A DNA stretch of 64,000 bases from Setophaga petechia (Eukaryota > Chordata > Aves > Passeriformes > Parulidae), in contig JANCRA010000009.1 of the NCBI GenBank assembly GCA_024362935.1, positions 18,483,572 through 18,547,571 of the forward strand, written 5' to 3'. The notes under the pieces are model-generated. The model ran no database searches, was not told the origin of the DNA, and worked only from the letters and a program-made list of their open reading frames with translations. Position 1 is the stretch's first letter. Each line of letters begins with the position of its first letter. Both the position numbers and the translations under genes were made by a program. Shown here piece after piece: positions 15,501-25,400 of this stretch.

Positions 15501-18500
15501 TGTCTCGAATGACCCCCCAGCCAAGCTCAATCCTCCTGCGCTTGTTTGGCACCATGCCCTCACTGGGCTCTCTTTGTGAAACAGCATATGACTGGGTAAT
15601 TTCAAGGACTTTGGTATCTTCTGTAAAAACCTTTCATAAAGAAAAATTAAAAAGTATGCAAATTAAAAGAAAAAAAGCAGCAGTATTTACGAGTAAACTG
15701 AAATACTTACAGGCTAACAAGAAACACAAGGGAAATACAGTATAATACATTTCTAAACTGTACAGAATTAAGAAAACACAACAGATCACAGACAAAAGGT
15801 ATGAATACTTCAGCAAAACATACAGCTCGGTATAATCAATCATGTACTCAAATAAAAATGTTACCTGATGACAAATATCAGCCATTAACTCAATTAAATT
15901 TTCCTTTACAGCAATATTACGAGAGCCTGAAGAATACTTCCCTCTGCTACTGATGAGATTTATTTCATTCACCAGCAGATCATACAGGTTATGTAAGATG
16001 CTTTGCCACTTTGTTGAGTCATATGCACCTGTACATGCAAACACAATTAAAAGATAGCATGTATCACCCCCTCGATGCAATATATTAAAAGATAGCATGT
16101 ATCACCCACTTGATGCAATACATAAACCCACCTAGATCATGCAAAATACAGATAAATTCTGAGCAAGGCAAACAAAGCTCAGCAAGTGCAGGCCTGAAAA
16201 GTAAATTCTATACTTTAGAACAAATAAAGTAAAAAGGGGAAAAGTTAAGAGAGAACTTAATCAGCATACAGAAATAATTAGGGTAGGAATTAAGTTTCTA
16301 ATAAACAAGTCCTCATCTAACTGGAAAGAATACAGTTAAAAGTAATGGATAGATTTGTACAAAGTATAAAAAAAGCTATGCTAGAACTAAAATAGACCAC
16401 GACAAACATAATTACTGAGTTATATTCTCTGACCAGTTTTATAGTGTAAGTCAGACTCAATTAACAGTAGTAATTTCTGGGTTTAAATAGATCTGGTAAG
16501 ACACCAATACAAACCCAATCTAAACTATTATTTCCTTTCCCCAAAAGACTTAGTATTTTCATTTAGCAATTAAAACTGCCTTTTGATTAAAAGATGTCTT
16601 AACCTCTAAAGGATTTAACACAATTAATATGGTCTTAGTGGATACAATTTGAAAATTCCTTTTCACTTTCAATCAGTATTAACCCATAGCATAAAACTAC
16701 TGACAAATAATCATCACTACCATTAATGTTTCCAAGACTCAGCATCAAAATTCAGAGTTGGCACAAAAATTTAAACCACATGCAGCAATAAAAAAATAAA
16801 TTAAGCTTTTCATTGTACCTCTTCCCTGAGTTTTTGCACCCTTTGGATGATGAATATGAACTTGGAGACGAAATAACTCAATTATTGATTCTTTCAGGGA
16901 ATCCTTTGGTCTATACTGAGTCCATATGTAAAGCACTGTAGGCAAAACTTCTTCCCCTACTTTGCAAATCTGTATGCGACAGCTGTCAGCAAACTTGTTG
17001 CAGAAGATATTCATTGCTCCAACAATATGATCCAGGCCTGCAGTATTCTTCTCCTGCCTGTAACACAAACCTAACACTCAAACTTCCAAGAGAAATAACC
17101 TTATTTATTTTCATAAGTATTGCTTAAATGCAAATTCTAGCAATTCAAAACAGTATTTGCTTAATAAATGCAGAAGTCATTAGTATTTTAGAGAAGTTCT
17201 TTAATTGACATTCAAAGACAGAAGAAAATATATCTGAAGAAGTATTATCTGTTATTACTCAAGTCTAATCCTAAGTACTTAATATTTTTCTAGCATACAA
17301 AAGGAGCACTTGCAACGTACCTTGCAGACTGCATTGCTTTTGAAAAGAAGACAAGCATGTCAGAACACAACCCATCAGTTTGGAAGCAGTACCCTCTTGT
17401 AAGTGTGTGAATTATCCTAGCCACTAAGACTCTATTAATGCTTCCAGAAGGTTTGAGGTATAAATGGCCATACCGGGTCAGCAACTCTGCAAATGCATTT
17501 AAAAAAAAATGCAGATAAGTATAAACATATATATTACACAGGATGACATTAAAAATATTGACACAAAATATTGCATTAAAGACCACCACTCTGTGGTCAA
17601 CAGCTGGAATCCATCTTCTCACTTTCAACAGCAACAGATCCCTGATTTTATAAATAAAAAAGCTGACTTCTCTGATGTACCCCAAGAGTTATAAGCAAGC
17701 ATTAAAGTGGAATCACTAGAAAAGGTTATAGTAACCTTTACAAAGATTATATACCCCTCCTTTAATAAAAGCAACTTGTTCCACTTACTGGATTAAAGTC
17801 TGACTTCCTCTAGATTTATGGCCTTCAGCCCTGCCTCACCTCAGTAACTAAATTCCACTGTGCTCCTTATGATCTAATGTCAACATTTCTTCTGCCACAC
17901 TTCCCGGTTTTGCCCATCCACAGACTCAGCTAAATTCCACGTTCTTAAAGAAACCACTACACAGGAACCCACTGGCTCTCCATGCCTGTGCTCTCTCCCA
18001 GTGACCTGTGCAGACCATGCATACATGACCTGACTGTACAGAAGTGCTTATGTTTCAGCAAGAATAGGCAAAACAGTACACAGAAAGAAAAATAAAAATC
18101 AATTCCTAAACTTTGTTGCTTTGTTTACTTCAAGTGTAAGCCCTTAGAGGCTGACACTGCTTTACTCCATATTTTGTGCACTACCTCACACAACAGGACA
18201 TCAAACAAATTAAAACCCATCTAAAACATGCTTCTACAAAAGGAAACACATTTCCAAGTAGGCTCAAAAATGTTACCTGACCATTGCTGCTGGGATATCT
18301 CACACCAGTATTTCCTTACTGACAGAATATCCTTTAGGAGTATACTACTACAGTCAGAACCATAAGCAGCACAGCTTATTGGATCTCTTATAATTTCCAC
18401 GACATAAATCAGAAGTTCCTGATATTTCAGTCTGGGTCCTCCTATATGAAGAAACAACATGAGATTATTTAATTAACCCAAATTCTACCAAATAAATCTG

Positions 18501-20438
18501 TAATTAATAGTTTGTAAATGTTACCTAATTAAAAAAACAAAACCCCCAAACTTCCTCCTAGTTCTATGAGGAAATATTTTCTTAAACTGTTTCTAAAATA
18601 TAAATTACCTGTGGGAGGATATATCAGTTATAGACACACTGAGTAATTAGAAAAAGGCACTGTGAACATCAAAAAGGACAGATAAGGAGCACAAGTGACG
18701 GATTCACACTAAGATATTTAAATAGCAAACATCTGGAAGCAAATATGATGAACCCTACATTGGTAACTTCAAAGTTAAAATTCAAAGTTGAAAGCAAAGT
18801 ACCAAACCAAATCAGAATCTCGATATGATAATGCACATTACTGACGTTTATTAGCACATCTGATGAAGTATTTGACCAAGCTTCCAACTTCTTGTATTTT
18901 TTTCTGTCTTGTAGTTTGGGTTGAAGCAGATGCATTTGGTTTTGTCAGCTGCAGGTTTTTAAGTTCTTTCTGGAAATATTTCTGCAAGACACTTCAAAAA
19001 TAAAAGAGAGATTAACCAAGGATCTGCTCATTTATAACGGAAGTAAAATAAGAAAATGTCGGTTTAGGCTAGAATGCCAGTTCCTGTTCTTCTCTCAATT
19101 CTAATTATCAAAGACTAAACCAAACTGAAATACACTACAGTCCAAGCATGACTGAAAAACAGTCTATAAAAGAACATGCAAGTTTGAAAGATAATGTGTA
19201 AGCAACTTGGAATAGGAACCAAACTTTCCTTTAAACTTTGCACAGTGCTAAACATACCTTGCTAAGTATTTTTATTTATGCTGCAACATTATAAAACAAA
19301 ATAATAAGAAGTACTTCTCATTGCTTTTATTGGGAAAGCCTTCAAGTCCTATTTCCTTATAATTTGAAGTTAATATATGGATTATATTTCAGATCTATTA
19401 ATAAACTTTTCACTGTATTTGTCACTGTAATTGCTACAGATTTTATGGCCTTCTATTTGAATTCAGTTTAGAGCCTCTACTTTTGTATTCCTCCTGTGTA
19501 TTCCTAATATATTACTGTCTCTAAAGCAACATATAAAATTTATCAAGTACTTTTTACGAAACTTTTGGTATACCTGTGAAACAAAAACAATTCAAATGCT
19601 GTCAAATGAAAAAAAACATAAAGGAAAGCAGGAACCCATTGAATGAAAAGCAAAAATTCACATGAACTTCCACCATGAAATTTAACACTGGCTGAAGCTG
19701 CTGTAAGAACTTATCACACTCATGCTTAGTCCAATCTTAAAGTACATTTTAAGCAGATTGTACCAAAGATGAGGCTCTACAAACATGCCACAGTCCTTCT
19801 ACTGTATCTTGAGGAATTCAGCACCACAAGAAACTTTAACAAAGCTACCTGTAATCCACCTAAGAGTATAGACTGAAAATCAGAAGTGAAGAATAATTTT
19901 CCAAAGAAGAAAGTAACTATTATTTTTGCAAGTAAAAGAATCTACCCAATTATTGAGTTTCCTAGCAGTTTTCTGTAAGGGATAAATGTGGCACTTTTGG
20001 CCATTTTAAACTTACTTCCTTTGGAGACTAAGGTAAGTAATTACTTGTTTATAAGCTGACAAGAAGTCTAACTCAATATACAGAAAGATAAGCATTAAGA
20101 TAGGCTAAACAAAGAAAAGAATGATGTCCCATTCAAGAAAATTGTCACAAACAAAACCAAGGAACTACCTAAACACAGCATCCCAATTGAGTTGCTTTCC
20201 TTGTTTGGAATCAGAATTCCGGTCCAGCTGGAGAACTGTTTCAGGATCACGGAGAAGTCGCTTGAAATTTTCAATTTCCTTCTGAAAATGTATTACAAGA
20301 AGAATAATTGCTTATGATTCCCTTCATTGTTATTTGAGGTACACTGCTCAGAAGAAAACTTGTTACCCTTCGCTCCACAGCTTTCTCATTCTCAAGGCGA
20401 CGACAACAAGCCAGCAGATCATTTAATGCAAGATTCAT
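527..20438 (-). CDS. ATM: ATM serine/threonine kinase, N-terminal part (coding exons 1-28; 3' part outside window)
   Basis: ATM is the PI3K-like nuclear kinase that starts the DNA double-strand break checkpoint. Only its N-terminal HEAT-repeat solenoid is here; the FAT, kinase and FATC domains lie beyond the left edge. Exons in transcript order (low..high): 20367..20438, 20169..20281, 18846..18991, 18277..18441, 17321..17486, 16819..17057, 15865..16028, 15461..15630, 14546..14917, 13824..14018, 13388..13483, 12636..12861, 12376..12501, 11536..11661, 11323..11412, 10242..10410, 9394..9593, 8746..8828, 8502..8657, 7951..8026, 7683..7813, 7206..7326, 5958..6134, 5019..5188, 4450..4696, 3755..3873, 1952..2078, 527..726. 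They total 4,442 nt (about 1,480 residues) with no in-frame stop. Nearly every exon length equals the human one (for example 113, 146, 165, 166, 239, 164, 170, 372); small differences are multiples of 3. Recognisable stretches include [28 protein letters not shown] and [18 protein letters not shown]. The start lies at the N-terminal TAN motif region ([11 protein letters not shown]). Two introns use GC donors. Confidence 0.97.
1952..2078 (-). CDS. ATM: ATM exon 28: proline-rich segment
   Basis: 127 nt, as in human. It encodes [15 protein letters not shown], the proline-rich stretch (human about 1370-1385) described as the c-Abl SH3-binding site of ATM. Acceptor TTCGTTTAG, donor GTAAGT. The motif is almost unchanged from mammals, so the interaction site is probably kept. 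Confidence 0.92.
3168..3536 (+). mobile_element. Solo LTR of an endogenous retrovirus-like element (songbird-type)
   Basis: A block of about 370 bp in the ATM intron between exons 28 and 27, opposite in orientation to ATM. It starts TGATATTTTC, ends ACCACCACA, has an AATAAA at 3458-3463, and contains CTAATTAATGGCCAATCACA and CCTTCTGATGAAATCC. I recognise this text from LTRs abundant in songbird genomes; the exact family name is uncertain. No internal gag/pol sequence flanks it, so it is a solo LTR. I could not find a clear target-site duplication, so the ends are approximate. Confidence 0.65.
5958..6134 (-). CDS. ATM: ATM exon 24 with GC donor
   Basis: 177 nt (human 174). It encodes the conserved [13 protein letters not shown] and [11 protein letters not shown] segments. 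The last codons GTG AAA AAG are followed by GCAAGTCTG, so the donor is AAG|GCAAGT (5957..5952). The next exon begins GTTTTGAAAAAAGTG in frame (VLKKV). No in-frame GT alternative is seen nearby. Confidence 0.9.
6365..6665 (+). other. T-poor, purine-rich tract in ATM intron 23
   Basis: About 300 bp with roughly 11% T and about half A on the plus strand (C/T-rich and A-poor as transcribed in ATM). It stands out from AT-rich neighbours with balanced A and T. I see no open frame, splice signal or repeat I recognise. It may be an old mobile-element remnant or simply skewed intron sequence. Confidence 0.5.
8990..9031. repeat. 17-bp perfect inverted repeat (hairpin) in ATM intron 18
   Basis: Left arm 8990-9006 (TTGACTGGTCATCTTTT) and right arm 9015-9031 are perfect reverse complements, separated by 8 nt. 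It lies between ATM exons 19 and 18. Either strand would fold to a stable stem when transcribed. No conserved RNA family is recognised. Confidence 0.85.
10242..10410 (-). CDS. ATM: ATM exon 17 with GC donor
   Basis: 169 nt (human 172). It encodes the acidic linker with [16 protein letters not shown]. The exon must end at ...GTAACAG to join GTGCTTTGAGCC of the next exon in frame (GALSPLAEE). The intron then starts GCAAGT, so this is a GC-AG intron with an otherwise perfect donor consensus (AG|GCAAGT at 10241..10236). Confidence 0.9.
13206..13259. repeat. Imperfect 27-bp tandem duplication in an ATM intron
   Basis: Two adjacent copies (13206-13232 and 13233-13259) differ at two positions. Both begin TTTAACTTCTAGTA. 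It lies between ATM exons 13 and 12. Confidence 0.8.
15461..15630 (-). CDS. ATM: ATM exon 9: nuclear localisation signal and residue-367 region
   Basis: 170 nt, the same length as in human. The acceptor is AAAG at 15631, chosen over a nearer CAG at 15621-15623 because only the upstream site keeps frame and restores VFTEDT. The exon encodes the basic cluster [10 protein letters not shown], equivalent to human KRKKIELGW (residues about 384-392), the described ATM nuclear localisation signal. Human autophosphorylation site S367-Q is T-Q here (LEITQS). Confidence 0.92.
16046..16121. repeat. 38-bp tandem duplication next to the ATM exon 8 acceptor
   Basis: Copies at 16046-16083 and 16084-16121 share ATTAAAAGATAGCATGTATC and differ at a few positions. 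On the minus strand the proximal copy ends 18 nt before exon 8, so it covers the zone where the branch point and pyrimidine tract normally lie. Confidence 0.85.
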
Positions 20439-20467
20439 GGCTCAGCTTGAAGAAGAGTCATTTACAT
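20367..20467 (-). CDS. ATM: ATM exon 2: end of 5'UTR, start codon and TAN motif
   Basis: The first coding exon. The acceptor TGTGTGCAG ends at 20468 and the donor GTAACA starts at 20366. The ATG at 20438..20436 opens 24 codons, the same number as in human ATM, reading [16 protein letters not shown] and onward. With the next exon this forms the Tel1/ATM N-terminal (TAN) motif, known in the family to matter for checkpoint function. The 29 nt between acceptor and ATG carry two upstream ATGs, annotated separately. Confidence 0.93.
20435..20467 (-). promoter_or_regulatory. Two upstream ATGs in the ATM leader, one uORF overlapping the main ATG
   Basis: Reading the minus strand, the exon opens with ATGTAA (20467..20462), a start followed directly by a stop. 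A second ATG at 20461 opens an 8-codon uORF. Its TGA (20437..20435) overlaps the ATM ATG as ATGA. This geometry would allow termination-reinitiation or repression of ATM translation. The sequence is direct; the effect is inference. Confidence 0.7.
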
Positions 20468-22194
20468 CTGCACACAGAAGAAAAATGGGTAAAACAGTAA
20501 TTATTGACCACACAGCCAAGTGAAAAAAGTATACTGAAAGTCCAGTATCAAACAGAACCACAATGTTCAATGTTTCATGGAAAAGCTCATTTGTGGCTGG
20601 GTCAGTCTTATTGGTTGCAAAAGTCAATCAGTTCCATGGCAAGAATGCAATCTGTTCCCACAGACAACAATCACAGAATAACTGCAGAGAACCCCTTCAC
20701 ATAACTCTAGCTTCCTTTCTGTGAGTCCTGAGTAGAGCTGGGCAGACAATTGGGAGGACATTATGGTGAGAATGACAGTGCTAAATACATTCTGGCAAGT
20801 GGCACTAACTTTCAGTAGCTCTTTTAATGGGATACTGCCAGGAGAAGGCAGCACTTGGAAAATGCTCCTTCACATTGTACATTTTCATAGGTATGCACCA
20901 TCTATTGACAAATCCCCAGGGACTCAACATGTCAAAGGAGTATTAAGTATCAGTCGTATGAAAAAACAACTTTTTCCATCTGTGATCTCTTAAAGTTACA
21001 CCTCTTCTTTGACAGAGGTTGGAATTAGCTAGACCTTGCAGTACATAAAATTATGATGCTGCAGATTACAACCATGACACTCTATTTAACAGCCATACTT
21101 CTACTTTTACACCCTTAAAGCAGACCCAAGAGAAACCCTGTTTGAAAAAGACAGATCACACAAGCTGGAAGTAACTCCAAACACATGCTGCTGCTGTAAT
21201 AAGGAAGGGAGAACAGGTGTTCATGATGCACAGCACTGCATCTTGAGTGCTTACTTGAGAATATAAAGACAGCTATTTAATTAAGTAGAACTTTAAATAT
21301 CTACTATCTTAGACTGCATTTATATTTTATTTCCTATTTCCTTGGCTTCAATCAAGATCAGGCTGGGGCTAAGTACAATCAGAGATTTGGTGACTGATAG
21401 ATGTGTAGGAAAAAAACCACATTTTAAGTGCGAAGGCTGCTTGTACTGTACAACTGCACTTATTTAAATTAAGTGCTCCTTTACTAACTTCAAGACCATG
21501 GAATATCCTGAGTTGGAAGGGACACACAAAGACCCCCAAAGTCCAATTCCTGGCCCTGTGCAGGACACAAGAATCACACCATATGCCTGAAAGTGTTTCC
21601 AAACAGCTCTTGCATTCCGGAAAGTTGGCGCTGTGAGCTTTTCCCTGGGAGCCTGTGCCAAACCACTCTCTGTCCCTCTGGTGGTTGGGCGCTGGAACAA
21701 AATATAACCCAACCCAGCAGAGCGGATGCTTTTGCTGGAAACGAAACAGAAAGAAACTTTTTGAACACCAGTGGATTCTGATGCGCTTGGTCGAAAACTG
21801 TGGCAACAGGGGAAGGGCCTGGGCATTCAAGAAGGCAGCCCTCTCGACCTATTGGTATTTCAACAGCCATAACAAAAGCAGTGAAAAATTCCCAAGAATG
21901 AATCCACTACAGAATGAATCCTGGCTACAGTTTTCCAACTACCACGAGGCGGCCACCTTCACGCGCTTCATGACTGACCCAGGGGAATGCAGGGGCACCG
22001 AACACCGTGAAAGGCGGAGAGAGAAGCTGGCTGAGGCGCTGCGAGGTGCCCGGCACAGGCAGACCCGCAGTACCCAGCGGCAGCTCCGGTCCCCGGCAAC
22101 CCCGGGCCGCCGCCCCCCGCGCCGGCGCCCGCGAGCCGCCCCTCAGCACCCGCAGCCGGGGCCGCGGCCGCCCCGCCCGGGCCCGGCCCCTCAC
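20468..22194 (-). other. ATM intron 1
   Basis: About 1.7 kb between the putative non-coding exon 1 and exon 2. Apart from the CR1 tail and a rise in GC towards the promoter after about 21950, I see no feature. Open frames here are GC-driven and show no splice or codon support. Confidence 0.5.
21494..21625 (-). mobile_element. CR1 LINE 3'-end fragment in ATM intron 1
   Basis: On the minus strand this reads as the familiar avian CR1 tail, with CACAGGGCCAGGAATTGGAC and CCCTTCCAACTCAGGATATT. It is short, 5'-truncated and without coding capacity. It lies about 570 bp from the putative ATM exon 1. Confidence 0.85.
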
Positions 22195-22260
22195 CTCGGC
22201 CGGGGCGCACGCAGCCCCGCTCCCGGCGGCGCGGCGCGGAGCGGAGCGCGGCTCACGTGC
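22195..22260 (-). other. ATM: Putative ATM non-coding exon 1
   Basis: Reading the minus strand, CCGAG|GTGAGGGG provides a good donor at 22194. It sits in the CpG island divergent from NPAT, where the ATM first exon lies in other vertebrates. The transcription start is not visible; the upper bound is a guess placed at the E-box. Confidence 0.4.
22254..22259. promoter_or_regulatory. E-box CACGTG in the shared promoter
   Basis: Perfect palindromic CACGTG at the centre of the ATM/NPAT CpG island. It would suit Myc/Max or USF binding; use is inferred from position only. Confidence 0.45.
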
Positions 22261-22427
22261 GGAAGCAGCGGCTGCGGGCGGACCTGGAAGCGGATGAGCG
22301 GCCGCGGCGGGTTCCGGCGGAAGGGGCCGGGCGCGGCGCTGGCTGGCGGAGTTTCCGCGCCTTCGCCTGGGTGGCGGGGCGGCCGGCTGCGCTCGGGGCC
22401 CGCCCGTACCCCGCTCCGCCTCGGGCC

Positions 22428-22464
22428 ATGCTGCTGCCGTCCGACGTGGCCCGGCTGGTGCTGG
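22428..22464 (+). CDS. NPAT: NPAT exon 1 (start codon, first part of LisH)
   Basis: ATG at 22428 in GGGCCATGC context begins [13 protein letters not shown], identical to the mammalian N-terminus. The donor is G|GTGAGT at 22465. The glycine codon is split and completed by GC at 25547. Confidence 0.96.
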
Positions 22465-25400
22465 GTGAGTGAGCTCGGAGGGACGGAGGGATGCACGGGT
22501 GGGGCGCGGACCACCGGCCGCGCCGGGAGGGCTCTGCCGGGCATTGTCAGCCGCCCGAGGCGCGGCGGGACGCAGCCGGCTTCGCCCTTGGTCCTCGGCC
22601 CCGCCTCTTGGTCACCCCCGGCTGGGATTGTCACTGCCGGGGTTCGTACCGTGCGGTCCCTGGGCTGGCCCCGCCGCTCTCCGGCCCGGCCTCTGCCGGG
22701 GAGCAGACGCAGCTGGCTCCTGAGGGATTCGGGTGCTGAGGGACCAGGCCGCTCCCCGGCCGTGCCTTGGGCTCGGCTTCTTCACGGCTCCAAGGAAACG
22801 TGGTGATCTCCGGTGCCCACCTGCGGACTGAGAGCTGCTGAGCAGGGCTTAAACAGTTCCTGGTTAGAGGAGGAGTCCGAGGGTGACCTGAAATCCCAGG
22901 GAAGGCTGCGTTAAGGCTCAGATGGTTTATCTTTCCGGCCGTGTTTTGCTCACCTTTGAGGGTGCACTAAAAGTTCAGGCGTGATCAGAGTCTGTGGAAA
23001 GCACAGCATAAGTGTGTTCAGGACACTGGCAGTAGACAGTGAATTTTTTAAATTACTTAATGCTTTGGATTATTTAGAACCTGCCAAAGGTGAGAGCAAA
23101 TCGATGGTAAGCAAAAATGTGACCCACATATTTCAGTCCCACATATAGTAAGTGCCTATTGGCACAGGTTGCCAAGATTTCCTGGCAGCTTGCCCTGTGA
23201 GATTCAGTTTTCAGTTGTTCACAGGTTTTTTTTTAATTCTAAGCCATTAAAGTTGAATCTCTTCTTCAGCGTTCTCCCAGCACAATTTATTTTTAAATAC
23301 TACCTGAAATGTTGCTTGCTACTGTCTTGAGTAAAAAGGCTAGTAAGAGATGCAGTTTTTTTATTACTGTGAAGTAACAGGATTTTTAGAAGTTCTATGG
23401 ACTGTAAAAGAAGATCTGAATTCATACAAGTGAGATAGATCTCTCATTGCACTCTTCCAAACAAGATGGGTGAAATTACAAGTTTCCAGGTAGAATGCTT
23501 TTCCTTTGTGCTTACCTGAGGCTTGCAGACATAGTACACAACCTTGGCAACATTCTGTGTGCTGAGAATGATCCATCCTATCTTGTCTCTGTTGTGGCGT
23601 GGAGCATGCATCATGTCTGGGAAACCTCTGAGCAACCTGAGGTTGTAGAGCAGGATATTCCTTGTAACCATTTCTGTTCTCTAATAGAGATTCATCTTCT
23701 GTGAGGCGTCTCTGAATTTCAGTGGGTAAACAGACTTCCCAGTGCATCTCTTCCATCTTTCTCCTCCAAGCTCCCCCCAAAATCTTTCTGGTGCTGTGAA
23801 GGTTGATGAATATTTGTTAAAGAAACAAAGCTTAAATGATAAGCTGAGCTCACGAACAGGAAAATGCATAAAAACATTTACCTTTTCCTATTTGATAGAG
23901 TGAATGTGTACTATGGGTTAGACATTTCTTAAGGTGGCACAAAATATTGAATAATTTCCATATGTTCAAAACATACATTTCCTTTTGTGCCTTTAATTTG
24001 ATTTTGGCAACGTTCGGGACCACATACTCTTATGTCATTATACAGTGTGTGCACAAGCACTTTGGGCCAGCTGCACAGGCATTTTCAGCCTTTGGAATGC
24101 ATTATTACCAGGAAATTGGTGTATGTAAAACGTGCCCGTACGCAAGCATTCAGTCATCCCTTGTGATACTGTAGTAGCAGGTTCAAGAAAGAAAAATTGC
24201 AACTTTTTGTGTTGGTGTTCAGGTAAGTTTGATTGTAAGAGCAGTCATACCAGCACAGATCAGAGCTCCACCAAGCCTCATACCCCATCTTCCAGCCTGG
24301 ACAACAGTGAGATATCATCTTGTTTATGAGAAATACACATTCAGTCACTTGTGGCTCGAGATTTTTCTAGAAAAATGTAATTGAAAAATTAAATAAGATA
24401 TTCCTTATCCATTCCACTAATGTTTTCTGTCAGATAGGCCTGCTCAGACATTGTGATTAAATTCACAGTGGTTATTCCCAGGTTGTCTTCAACTTTCAAG
24501 TTTGCCTACTTGTTGAAGACTTGAACAAGGCTTGCATGTTGGAAATACTATTTGTTTTCTTCAGCTGCATTCAGATCTGCTGAAAGATACTTGTTTTCTT
24601 TTAAACTTAAAGGGTGCATTTTCCTTCATGAACTGAAGTGGACCATTTTGGGGGTCCATTGAAATAGGTAATGTATATATCATGCATTGTTTAACTAGGC
24701 ACATGTTTTATCTTACCCTTAAAATTTTCCATGCTAAGCTGTGCTAAGAGCAAGAAAGAAGAAACCTTTTCTTTGTGGTTCTTTGTTCCATAATCCTTCA
24801 TTAGGATTGGTCCATTTCTATCTTTTAGTATTTAAGGTGTTTGAAGATTAAAGCAGGTTAAAAGTTTGATTAAAGTAGAATATATTTGATGAGGAACGGA
24901 GTTTTGGAAAACTTTGTCAGTACATTTTCTGTGATGATAATTACTGAGTCTTCGGGTGTAGACAGCACAATTTGCGTCTAGTACATCTATCCTAAATGAA
25001 AATTACTGTGAGTGAGGAGGGGAAAAACCTTTTTCTGTTACTAATTTTTGTACAATACCTATATTTTTAATAAATCTTATCCATTGTTGCAGCAGCTCTA
25101 CTGGTTTTACCTATTTTCAAACAGTTCAATGTATGGAGAATTAATCTTACATAGCAATGCATTTTATTAACAAAATATTGTAGATTTCTGGTGGAGTATC
25201 AAGTAGGGTGGTTCAGCCCATATGAGGGTTTGTTTGTCAGCCTTCTGAGCCAAGAACTTTTATTTTCTTGTGTGTACTAAAGATAAACCAAAATTTGTTC
25301 ATATTGCCTCACTTTCAATCTTGAATACTTTGTAAATACAGGGTAATTCCGATCTCTATTTTTTGCTGTTCTGGATTTTAAATATTAAATATCTGGTGGG

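Larger units (their letters stand above)
21960..22480. promoter_or_regulatory. ATM/NPAT bidirectional CpG-island promoter
   Basis: Very GC- and CpG-rich, flanked by AT-rich sequence, between the divergent first exons of ATM and NPAT. It has no TATA box at a sensible position. Visible candidate sites are an E-box CACGTG (22254-22259), GGAA cores of ETS type such as GCGGAAG just after it, and TTTCCGCGCC (22352-22361), which only loosely resembles an E2F site. A shared ATM/NPAT promoter is known in mammals. E2F control of NPAT is known, but the site here is weak. Confidence 0.85.

Noticed and set aside
15621..15623. CAG acceptor for ATM exon 9
   Set aside because: Using it breaks the frame; the AAAG 8 nt upstream gives VFTEDT and the 170-nt human length.
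18982..18984. CAG acceptor for ATM exon 4
   Set aside because: Would give 136 nt and the wrong frame; the upstream AAG site gives 146 nt and [10 protein letters not shown].
22352..22361. E2F site in the NPAT promoter
   Set aside because: TTTCCGCGCC has one base too many for the E2F core; kept only as a loose resemblance.
21655..22806. 383-codon plus-strand open frame across the promoter
   Set aside because: Pro/Arg/Gly-rich composition from GC-rich DNA, crosses the NPAT start and donor in another frame, no known domain.
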